Of a stretch of 33,937 bases of DNA, positions 22,099 to 28,982 are shown piece by piece (the first letter of the stretch is position 1; each line of letters starts with the position of its first letter). This DNA is from an uncultured Campylobacter sp. (lineage in GTDB: Bacteria > Actinomycetota > Actinomycetes > Mycobacteriales > Mycobacteriaceae). A model generated the notes under the pieces. It saw only the letters and a program-made list of their open reading frames with translations, made no database searches and was not told the DNA's origin. The DNA lies in assembly GCA_943913625.1 (NCBI GenBank), contig CALTYW010000004.1, positions 1 to 33,937 of the forward strand, read 5' to 3'. A program made the position numbers and the translations under genes.

Positions 22099-23175
22099 CT
22101 AATACAAAGAAAGCTGCCCCGGGGCGTCGGGTGGCGCTTGCAGCCCGAGGTGTTCCCACGCCGCGGCGGTAGCGACGCGCCCGCGCGCCGAGCGCGACAT
22201 CAGCCCCGCGCGCACGAGGTAGGGCTCGCACACTTCCTCGATAGTGCTGGGCTCCTCCCCCACTGCAATAGCAAGAGTGCCCACGCCGACCGGGCCGCCG
22301 CCGTGGCCGCGGATGAGCGAGTCCAGCACCGCCCGGTCGAGCCGGTCCAGGCCGAGCTCGTCGACATCGAACACGTTCAACGCCGCCTGGGACGCGGCGA
22401 GGTCAACGCGCCCGTCGCCGTGCACGTCCGCCCAGTCGCGCACGCGGCGCAGCAGACGATTGGCAATACGTGGCGTGCCGCGGGAGCGGGAAGCGATCTC
22501 GACAGCCGCGTCAGGGTCGATGCGTACCCCGAGGATGTTCGCTGCACGGGTGACTACCTTCGTCAGGTCGTCGACGTCGTAGAACTCCATCTGCGCTGTG
22601 AACCCGAAGCGGTCGCGCAGGGGACCTGTCAGCATGCCTGCGCGCGTCGTGGCGCCAACCAGCGTGAACGGGGGGATCTCCAGCGGGATCGACGTCGCAC
22701 CGGGGCCTTTGCCCACGATCACGTCGATGCGGAAATCCTCCATCGCCATGTACAGCATTTCCTCGGCGGGGCGGGCGATGCGGTGGATCTCGTCGATGAA
22801 GAGCACGTCGCCCTCCATCAGGTTCGACAGCATCGCAGCGAGGTCACCGGCACGCTCGAGCGCGGGGCCGGAAGTCATGCGCAGCGACGTGCCCAGCTCC
22901 TGCGCCACGATCATCGCCATTGTGGTCTTGCCAAGACCCGGCGGGCCGGACAGCAGAATGTGGTCGGGCACCACGTCGCGCGAGCGGGCGCCGGCGAGCA
23001 CCAGGTTGAGCTGCTCACGAACCTTCGGTTGGCCGATGAACTCGTCGATCGACTTCGGGCGCAGCGAGCGCTCGATGTCGCGCTCCTCCGAGGTCGCGTT
23101 CGCATCCACCGGCGAGGGGCCGAGGGCGGCAAAGCCCTCCGGCAGCTCGAACTCCGTCTTCTCCACGTCGGACAT
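22099..23175 (-). CDS. ruvB: Holliday junction helicase motor RuvB
   Basis: AAA+ motor that drives branch migration at Holliday junctions with RuvA. 358 aa, with Walker A GPPGLGKT, Walker B FIDEIHRIA, sensor GATTRAGML, arginine-finger segment GPLRDRFGF, and the winged-helix C terminus (GGGPVGVGTLA, EPYLVRAGLMSRSARGR). Its ATG is 3 bases beyond the ruvA stop. The gene order ruvC-ruvA-ruvB matches other actinobacteria. Confidence 0.97.
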   Translation of the reverse strand: MSDVEKTEFELPEGFAALGPSPVDANATSEERDIERSLRPKSIDEFIGQPKVREQLNLVLAGARSRDVVPDHILLSGPPGLGKTTMAMIVAQELGTSLRMTSGPALERAGDLAAMLSNLMEGDVLFIDEIHRIARPAEEMLYMAMEDFRIDVIVGKGPGATSIPLEIPPFTLVGATTRAGMLTGPLRDRFGFTAQMEFYDVDDLTKVVTRAANILGVRIDPDAAVEIASRSRGTPRIANRLLRRVRDWADVHGDGRVDLAASQAALNVFDVDELGLDRLDRAVLDSLIRGHGGGPVGVGTLAIAVGEEPSTIEEVCEPYLVRAGLMSRSARGRVATAAAWEHLGLQAPPDAPGQLSLY

Positions 23176-23178
23176 CAG

Positions 23179-23796
23179 CTACTTCTTCCCCAACTGCGTC
23201 AGCGCCTGGCGCAGCAGCGCAGAGGCATCGCCGTCGGGAGTCTCCTCCACCATGGCGTCCACGACGGGCCGCGCCTGCCTCTCGTTGAACCCGAGTCCGA
23301 TGAGCGCCTCCACGACCTGCTCGGAGACGAGCGAAGCGCCTTTGCTTGTCGACGCTCCACCCGAAGCCGCTCCACCCACAGCCTCCGCGGGGAGGAACGC
23401 CTCCACCTTGTCCTTCAGCTCCAGCACGATGCGCTCTGCCATCTTCTTGCCCACGCCGGGGATTGACTGGATTGCCTTCGCGTCGCCCGCCGCAATGCGC
23501 AACGACATCTCCCCGGCGTCGAACACTGACAACGCGGCCAGCGCGAGTTTCGGGCCGAGACCGGAGACCGTCTGCAGCTTGTGGAACATCTCGCGCGCGT
23601 CCGCGTCAGAGAATCCGAACAGGGTCACACCGTCGTCTTTGACCACCATGGATGTCATCACCCTGCGCTGTTCTCCGCGCGTGAGGCGGGCCAGCGTGTT
23701 GGGGGTGGCCTGGAAACGGTAGCCCACGCCGGCACACTCGATCACCGCGTGGTCGAGGCCGACGTGGAGGACTTCGCCGTTGAGCGAATCGATCAT
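23179..23796 (-). CDS. ruvA: Holliday junction-binding protein RuvA
   Basis: Tetrameric Holliday-junction-binding partner of RuvB, 205 aa. The OB-fold N terminus (MIDSLNGEVLHVGLDHAVIE, GVGYRFQATPNTL) is followed by two helix-hairpin-helix motifs (LQTVSGLGPKLALAAL and IQSIPGVGKKMAERIV) and the RuvB-binding C-terminal three-helix domain (ALIGLGFNERQARPVVDAM). The ATG overlaps the ruvC stop by four bases (ATGA). The longer open frame upstream is antisense shadow and not used. Confidence 0.96.
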   Translation of the reverse strand: MIDSLNGEVLHVGLDHAVIECAGVGYRFQATPNTLARLTRGEQRRVMTSMVVKDDGVTLFGFSDADAREMFHKLQTVSGLGPKLALAALSVFDAGEMSLRIAAGDAKAIQSIPGVGKKMAERIVLELKDKVEAFLPAEAVGGAASGGASTSKGASLVSEQVVEALIGLGFNERQARPVVDAMVEETPDGDASALLRQALTQLGKK

Positions 23797-24317
23797 GATG
23801 AAACTTTCAATTGGTTCGTGCGGGCGATCAGCGGGGCACGCCAGCAGTGGCACACGGCGATGGCGAGGGCGTCCGCCGCGTCCGCCGGCTTCGGGGCCTC
23901 GGAAAGGCCGAGGATGCGGGTGATCATGGCGGTCATCTGTTTCTTGTCGGCGCGGCCGTTGCCGGAAATCGCCTTCTTCACCTCGGACGGGGTGTACATG
24001 TGTACCGGGATACCTCGCTCCGCGGCGGCAAGCACCATCACGCCTACGGCATGCGCGGTGTGCATGACGGTGGAGACGTTGCTGCGTTCGAAGATGCGCT
24101 CCATTGCGACAACGTCCGGCTGATAGTCGTCCATCCACTCGCCCACTGCGCGTGAGATGCGCAGCAGCCGGTCCGGCAACTCCGCGGTCGAGGGAGTGCG
24201 CACCACACCGACGGCAACGGGGATGATCTGCCGGCCGCGGCCAGCCTGCACCACGGACAGGCCGCACCGGGTCAACCCCGGGTCGATGCCCATCACGCGC
24301 AACCCCTCAAGATTCAC
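23793..24317 (-). CDS. ruvC: Holliday junction resolvase RuvC
   Basis: Endonuclease that cuts Holliday junctions, 174 aa, typical length. The catalytic acidic residues are visible: Asp12 in MGIDPGLTRCG, a glutamate in VVAMERIFERSN and two aspartates in DAADALAIAVCH. Start GTG 24317 with GAGGAGG four bases upstream. It heads the ruvCAB-yajC unit, and an SOS-like box sits about 49 bases upstream. Confidence 0.96.
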   Translation of the reverse strand: MNLEGLRVMGIDPGLTRCGLSVVQAGRGRQIIPVAVGVVRTPSTAELPDRLLRISRAVGEWMDDYQPDVVAMERIFERSNVSTVMHTAHAVGVMVLAAAERGIPVHMYTPSEVKKAISGNGRADKKQMTAMITRILGLSEAPKPADAADALAIAVCHCWRAPLIARTNQLKVSS

Positions 24318-24365
24318 GCCGCCTCCTCACCTGTTTTCGAAGGCGGCCGCACCTGCGGTCGCCCT

Positions 24366-24381
24366 TGACACACATGTTCTA
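24366..24381 (-). promoter_or_regulatory. Candidate LexA (SOS) box upstream of ruvC
   Basis: The plus-strand 16-mer TGACACACATGTTCTA matches 9 of 12 defined positions of the actinobacterial pattern TCGAACA-NN-TGTTCGA (central ACA-NN-TGTTC intact on one side). Its place just before ruvC fits, because mycobacterial ruvC is LexA-controlled as I recall. Confidence 0.45.
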
Positions 24382-24407
24382 CCACAGCTGCGCGACACAG
24401 ACGCCAA

Positions 24408-24439
24408 ACGGCGCGCCCCCGCGGTGGGAAGCGCGCCGT
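24408..24439 (-). terminator. Probable terminator of yebC
   Basis: Inverted repeat ACGGCGCGC (24408-24416) with GCGCGCCGT (24431-24439), 14-base loop, 15 bases past the yebC stop at 24454. The minus-strand stem ends in TTT; it has no longer T-run. Confidence 0.5.
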
Positions 24440-24453
24440 CGATAAGCGAGTGC

Positions 24454-25206
24454 TTAGTCGTCGAGCTGTGCCGCGACCTCGTCCGAGATCGTCATGTTGG
24501 TGTACACGTTTTGCACGTCGTCGCTCTCCTCGAGCGCGTCGATGAGGCGCATCATCTTCTTCGCACCGTCTACGTCCAGATCGACCTCCACGTCGGCGCG
24601 GAACTCCTGGTCGGAGTCTTCCACCTCGATGCCCTCGGCCGCGAGTGCTTCCTTCACTGCGGTGAGGTCGGTCGGGGCACAGATGATCTCGAACTCCTCG
24701 CCCAGGTCATTGACCTCCTCGGCGCCGGCGTCAAGCACCGCCATGAGGACGTCGTCCTCGGTGAGCTCGCCCTTCTTGATGGTGACTACGCCAGTGCGCT
24801 CGAACATGTAAGCCACCGAGCCGGACTCGCCGAGGTTGCCGCCGTTCTTCGTCATCGCGGTGCGCACGTCGGTGGCCGCGCGGTTGCGGTTGTCCGTCAG
24901 GCACTCGATGAGCACGGCCACGCCGTTGACGCCGTAGCCCTCGTACGTGATGTTCTCGTAGTTCGAACCGCCGGCGATCTCGCCGGAGCCGCGCTTGCGG
25001 GCGCGTTCGATGTTGTCGCCCGGCACGGAGGCCTTCTTGGCCTTCTTGATCATGTCGTCGAGCGTCGGGTTACCAGCCGGATCGCCGCCGCCGGTGCGGG
25101 CTGCGACCTCAATATCCTTAATCAGCTTCGCCCACAGCTTGGAACGCTTTGCGTCGTTCGCAGCCTTCTTGTGCTTGGTAGTAGCCCACTTTGAGTGGCC
25201 AGACAT
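24454..25206 (-). CDS. YebC/PmpR family protein
   Basis: A 250-aa member of the YebC/PmpR/TACO1 family, described variously as DNA-binding regulators and as ribosome-associated factors helping translation of difficult stretches. The N terminus is diagnostic (MSGHSKWATTKHKKAANDAK), followed by IEVAARTGGGDPAGNPTL and an acidic C-terminal domain ending in VAAQLDD. Its position upstream of ruvCAB is the usual one. AAGGGG precedes ATG 25206 by six bases. Confidence 0.95.
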   Translation of the reverse strand: MSGHSKWATTKHKKAANDAKRSKLWAKLIKDIEVAARTGGGDPAGNPTLDDMIKKAKKASVPGDNIERARKRGSGEIAGGSNYENITYEGYGVNGVAVLIECLTDNRNRAATDVRTAMTKNGGNLGESGSVAYMFERTGVVTIKKGELTEDDVLMAVLDAGAEEVNDLGEEFEIICAPTDLTAVKEALAAEGIEVEDSDQEFRADVEVDLDVDGAKKMMRLIDALEESDDVQNVYTNMTISDEVAAQLDD

Positions 25207-25247
25207 CGTGCACCCCTTTTTCTTCGCTCGAACAATAACAGCCGATT

Positions 25248-25253
25248 ACTATA
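25248..25253 (-). promoter_or_regulatory. Candidate -10 element (TATAGT) for yebC
   Basis: TATAGT on the minus strand lies 41 bases before the yebC ATG and overlaps the end of the preceding gene. No clear -35 is seen at 17-18 bases. Confidence 0.4.
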
Positions 25254-25728
25254 CGCGCCTGCTTTCGCCAGCGTATTTCGGCAGTGCCGCAGTGCCTCCC
25301 AGGCGAAGCGTTTTCACTGAGGGGCGCAGGCGCAGCGACAGGGTGTCGGCCACCGCGTCGTTGTAGAAGCGCTGCGCGAGCTGAACACGGGTGTGGGCAT
25401 CCTCGAGTTGCGGCGGCACTCCCCCTTTCGTGTCCCCGTCGACGCGCTCCCGCAAGGCGCTCACCAGCTGGGCCTCGGCCGCCAGGCGCGAATCCAGGTC
25501 GTCCGGGGTAAACCGGAGCTCCTCGATCTCACGGGCCAGCGGACCCAGTTCCGGATATAGTGCCGCCACGACTGCGCAGCGCCTGTCTAAGGCCGCCTGC
25601 AGCGCGTCGCGGGAGCGGTCGAGGCGGATGTGCAGCCGGTCCAGGCGTTGCGCCATGTTGTACGCCCACGCCGCCAACAACGTCGCGGCTACCGCCAACA
25701 CCACCGCCACGATCACTGCCGCGCTCAC
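25249..25728 (-). CDS. Membrane-anchored coiled-coil protein (LemA/Rv2609c N-terminal-like)
   Basis: A 159-aa protein with an N-terminal transmembrane helix (VIVAVVLAVAATLLAAWAYN) and a long helical, charged body. The segment VQLAQRFYNDAVADTLSLRL resembles the RYYN-type signature of LemA-like proteins. By recollection it matches the N-terminal part of mycobacterial Rv2609c, which also lies after pimA and continues into a NUDIX domain; that domain is absent here. The start GTG overlaps the pimA TGA (GTGA), implying translational coupling. Function unknown; context suggests the cell envelope. Confidence 0.7.
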   Translation of the reverse strand: MSAAVIVAVVLAVAATLLAAWAYNMAQRLDRLHIRLDRSRDALQAALDRRCAVVAALYPELGPLAREIEELRFTPDDLDSRLAAEAQLVSALRERVDGDTKGGVPPQLEDAHTRVQLAQRFYNDAVADTLSLRLRPSVKTLRLGGTAALPKYAGESRRV

Positions 25729-26804
25729 CGCTGCACCGTCACTTTCTCGTTCAGGGACACCGTCTCGTACACGGCGAGGATCTGGCGGGCCACGGTCGAC
25801 CAGTCGTAGACCTGGGCGCGAGCCGCCCCAGCGGAGATGAGCCGGTTGCGGTGCTGTGGATCGTCGATCAGCATCTGCAACTGCGACGCCAGCGCCGCGC
25901 TGTTCCCGGGCTCGAAGAACGCTCCGACTCCCCCCGCCACTGCCTCGAACGCTGGGATGCGGCTGGCCACAACTGCGCAGCCCGCGGCCATCGCCTCGAC
26001 CAGGATGATGCCAAACGATTCGCCGCCGGTGTTCGGGGCGACGAAAATGTCCGCGCGCCCGAGGATCGCGGCCTTTTCCTCTTCACTGACCTTGCCAGTA
26101 AACGTCACGCCCGGCACGTCGCGTGGGGTGCCAGCCCCCATCACGGTCACGCGCGCAGAAGCATCCAGCTTATCGACGGCACCGAGCAGCACGTCCAGGC
26201 CCTTCCGTGGCTCGTCCAAGCGGCCGAGGAAGGCGATTTCCACCTCGCGGGAGTCGTTGCGCGGCGCGCGGGCGGCGGCGAAGCGGGCGGTATCTACCCC
26301 GTTGGGGATGATGACGGGGTCGGTGCCCACCTGCTCCGCCTGCCACTGGTACGCCATCTCGGACACCGCGATGCCGGCCCGGATCTTTTCCAGCCTGCCT
26401 CGAATTGCCGGCAACGCGAGCTGCAGCGCGAGCGAGGACTCCGCCGAGGCGTGGTACGTGGCCACGAGCGGGCCCTGCGCCATCCGCGCGGCGGCCATCG
26501 AGTAGCTGGGCGAGTTCGGTTCGTGCAGGTGCAGCACGTCGAAGTCGCCGTCGATGATGAAGTCACGGGTGATGCGACGAACCTGGGGGCCGAAAGACAG
26601 GCGCGCGACCGAGCCGTTGTACTTAATCGGCACCGCTGTGCCGCCCCGGGTGACGTAGTCGGGCAGGTCTGTGGCCTGCGAGGCAGGCCCAAGCACCTCC
26701 GTGTGGTGGCCAATGGTGCGCAGATGCGCCGCCAAATCCAGGACGTGGGCTTGCACCCCACCGGGCTCGTCGAAGGAGTACGGGCACACTAAACCGACGC
26801 GCAT
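25725..26804 (-). CDS. pimA: Phosphatidylinositol alpha-mannosyltransferase PimA
   Basis: GT-B, family 4 glycosyltransferase that uses GDP-mannose to add the first mannose to phosphatidylinositol on the cytoplasmic face of the membrane. 359 aa beginning MRVGLVCPYSFDEPGGVQAH, with DVLHLHEPNSPS, the C-domain FLGRLDEPRKGLDVLL and the EX7E-type motif ESFGIILVEAMAAG. ATG 26804 is two bases after the patA stop; the longer frame is not needed. It follows PIP synthase and the acyltransferase, completing early phosphatidylinositol mannoside synthesis. Confidence 0.95.
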   Translation of the reverse strand: MRVGLVCPYSFDEPGGVQAHVLDLAAHLRTIGHHTEVLGPASQATDLPDYVTRGGTAVPIKYNGSVARLSFGPQVRRITRDFIIDGDFDVLHLHEPNSPSYSMAAARMAQGPLVATYHASAESSLALQLALPAIRGRLEKIRAGIAVSEMAYQWQAEQVGTDPVIIPNGVDTARFAAARAPRNDSREVEIAFLGRLDEPRKGLDVLLGAVDKLDASARVTVMGAGTPRDVPGVTFTGKVSEEEKAAILGRADIFVAPNTGGESFGIILVEAMAAGCAVVASRIPAFEAVAGGVGAFFEPGNSAALASQLQMLIDDPQHRNRLISAGAARAQVYDWSTVARQILAVYETVSLNEKVTVQR

Positions 26805-26806
26805 CG

Positions 26807-27733
26807 CTACTTCACCTCCCGGCGGCGCGGCAGGCTGCGACGCCATTGAATGTCCACGGGCCACAGCGGCTGCAGCATGTGCCAGTCGGCCGGGTGAGCG
26901 GCGATATTCTCGGCAAAGCCGTTTGCGATGCGCTGCGCGGTTGCCTCCCCAGTGGTCACCTCAATCGGTGGGCTGACGCTGAAGCCCCACCCCGGCTGTG
27001 CGGCGTCGCCTTCAAACGCTTTAAACCACGAGTGGGCGACCATGAGCTCCGCGCCTGTGTCCACCGCGAGCTTCGCGGGCCCCGCCGGGAATGTGGTCTG
27101 CTCGCCGAAAAATGTCACGGGCACCCCGCGGCCTCCGAAGTCTCGCTCCCCGAGCAGGCAAACGATGCCGCCGGCTTCAAGAACTCCCCGCAGCTGCTCG
27201 TACGGCGGGGTGTCGCCCCCAGTCAACGCGATGACGTTGAAACCAAGGGACTCGCGGAAATCCACGAACGCGTCGAAGAGCTCCTCCGGTTTCAACCGTT
27301 CCGCGACGGTGGTGAACTGCCCGTAGCGTTGCACCAGCCACATCCCCGCCATGTCCCAGTTGCCGGAATGCGGCAACGTCAAGACCACACCCTTGCCTTT
27401 CGCGATTGCGGCGTCCAGGTGCTCGCGTCCATCCACGGATTGGTCGAGCTGTCGCATGAGCTCCCTATCGCCTGCGATAGCGGGCAATTGGAACGCCTCG
27501 CGCCAATAGCGGGCGTACGAGCGCATCGCGTCGCGCACGAGCTCGCGGGTGACGTGCTCGGCCCCGACGACGCGGCTGAGGTTGCGGCGCAGTTGCTCCA
27601 TACCGCGGCCGTCATCGGATGCCTTGTCTGCGCCGGCGTCGAAGATCCGCCTCGCGAGCCCGCGCGGCAGACGCCCCACGATTTTCCACCCCGCGATATA
27701 GCCAAACGCGGCGACGCGCTCCCCCGCGGCCAT
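26807..27733 (-). CDS. patA: Phosphatidylinositol mannoside acyltransferase (PatA-like)
   Basis: A 308-aa member of the LpxL/HtrB acyltransferase family. The catalytic HX4D motif is at His122-Asp127 (LPHSGNWDM); LLGERDFGGRGVPVTFFGE and GPAKLAVDTGAELM are further family motifs. In mycobacteria and corynebacteria the gene between PIP synthase and pimA (Rv2611c) acylates the mannose of PIM. The ATG directly follows the PIP synthase TAA without a spacer, so translation is coupled. Substrate assignment rests on context and family. Confidence 0.92.
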   Translation of the reverse strand: MAAGERVAAFGYIAGWKIVGRLPRGLARRIFDAGADKASDDGRGMEQLRRNLSRVVGAEHVTRELVRDAMRSYARYWREAFQLPAIAGDRELMRQLDQSVDGREHLDAAIAKGKGVVLTLPHSGNWDMAGMWLVQRYGQFTTVAERLKPEELFDAFVDFRESLGFNVIALTGGDTPPYEQLRGVLEAGGIVCLLGERDFGGRGVPVTFFGEQTTFPAGPAKLAVDTGAELMVAHSWFKAFEGDAAQPGWGFSVSPPIEVTTGEATAQRIANGFAENIAAHPADWHMLQPLWPVDIQWRRSLPRRREVK

Positions 27734-28372
27734 TTACGCCGCTCCCGCCGGCGGTGCGATAGTCTCGGCTGCGCCCGGGTCCCGGTGGGCGAACACGAGG
27801 CGCTGCACCACCGTGAAAGCCGAGCCCGCCAGCAGAATCCAGAGAGACACCACCACTGCGCCGTGCACGCCGAAGCCTTCCAGGGCGAGCCCGCCGAACG
27901 CGAGGATGAGCCGCTCGGGGCGCTCCACCAAGCCGCCGACAATCTTCAGTCCCCCGGCCTCGCCGCGGGCCTTGACGTAGCTGATCACCTGGCTAAGCAC
28001 GAGCACCGCGAGGCAGCACGCCACGTGCGCGGGCGCGGCGTCGGCCACGTACACCAGCCACATCGCGATCGCCCCGAACAGCGCGCCGTCCGTGATGCGG
28101 TCGCACGTCGCGTCCAGCGTCGCCCCGTACGCCGTGCCGCCGCCGCGCAACCTCGCCATGGTGCCGTCGACCATGTCGAACGCGGCGAAGAACGTCGAGA
28201 GCACCGCCGCCCACACCAGGTGGTTCGTCGGGATGAGCACAACCGCCACCAGCACCGTCGCCACCGTGCCTACGAGCGTGGTCACGTTCGGAGTAAGCCC
28301 GGCCTTGAGCAGCCCGCGGGCCACCGGCTCCACCACCACAGCCGCGGGTTTACGCCCGTGCACACTAAGCAT
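27734..28372 (-). CDS. pgsA: Phosphatidylinositol phosphate synthase (CDP-alcohol phosphotransferase)
   Basis: Integral membrane enzyme joining CDP-diacylglycerol and inositol 3-phosphate, first step of PI and PIM synthesis. 212 aa. The CDP-OH signature is complete: Asp69-Gly70, Ala73-Arg74, Gly83, Asp87 and Asp91 (DG-x2-AR-x8-G-x3-D-x3-D). About five to six hydrophobic segments surround it. ATG 28372 gives the usual N terminus and overlaps the HIT stop by eight bases. Symbol pgsA is used as in mycobacteria; it is not a glycerophosphate synthase by context. Confidence 0.93.
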   Translation of the reverse strand: MLSVHGRKPAAVVVEPVARGLLKAGLTPNVTTLVGTVATVLVAVVLIPTNHLVWAAVLSTFFAAFDMVDGTMARLRGGGTAYGATLDATCDRITDGALFGAIAMWLVYVADAAPAHVACCLAVLVLSQVISYVKARGEAGGLKIVGGLVERPERLILAFGGLALEGFGVHGAVVVSLWILLAGSAFTVVQRLVFAHRDPGAAETIAPPAGAA

Positions 28373-28982
28373 CGCCGGCAACCTCCTGTTCGGACTGTGC
28401 GTTGAGGTCGGCCTGTTCGGTTTCCCGCCAGCCGTCGGCAAGCAATTGCCTCGTCTCGCGCAGCAGTTGCGGCAGCACCTTGGTGCCGGAAAGTACCGTC
28501 ATGAAGTTGGAGTCGCCCGCCCACCGCGGCACCACGTGCAGGTGCAGATGATCGCCGACGGAGCCGCCAGACGCCTTGCCCAGGTTCAGCCCGACGTTGA
28601 TCGCTTCCGGCTTGGACACGCGCTTGAGCGTTTTCACCGCGCGCTTTGCAAACACCGCCATCTCAGCGGTCTCGGCATCGGTGAGCTCTTCGATCTCGGC
28701 GACCTTGCGGTACGGCACCACCATCAGGTGGCCTGAGTTGTACGGGTACAGGTTCAACACCGCGTACACCGTCTCGCCTCGTGCGATCACAAGCCCGTCC
28801 TCGTCGCTCATCCGAGGAATCTCGAGGAACGGGTCGGGCTTCTCGGGGCTTTCGCTTGTCGACGGCACATTCGCGATGTAGCTCGAGCGATACGGCGCCC
28901 ACAGGCGGGTCAGACGGTCAGGGGTGCCCACACCGGTGTCGGTGTAAGCGTTGTCCCCGGTGTTAGGCGCGGCGGGTTCCAA
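28365..28982 (-). CDS. HIT family hydrolase (Ap4A-phosphorylase-like)
   Basis: A 205-aa histidine-triad protein. The catalytic motif HLHLHVVPRW is intact, preceded by LNLGKASGGSVGD; the N-terminal half has VYAVLNLYPYNSGHLMVVPYR. The mycobacterial counterpart between thrS and pgsA (Rv2613c) is, as I recall, a diadenosine tetraphosphate phosphorylase. I use TTG 28982 since GAGGA lies five bases upstream, which makes the gene overlap the thrS stop by 20 bases; later in-frame GTG codons are alternatives. Confidence 0.88.
   Translation of the reverse strand: MEPAAPNTGDNAYTDTGVGTPDRLTRLWAPYRSSYIANVPSTSESPEKPDPFLEIPRMSDEDGLVIARGETVYAVLNLYPYNSGHLMVVPYRKVAEIEELTDAETAEMAVFAKRAVKTLKRVSKPEAINVGLNLGKASGGSVGDHLHLHVVPRWAGDSNFMTVLSGTKVLPQLLRETRQLLADGWRETEQADLNAQSEQEVAGDA

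Noticed and set aside
25221..25236. Second LexA box upstream of yebC
   Set aside because: Only the left half (TCGAACA) matches; the right half does not fit.
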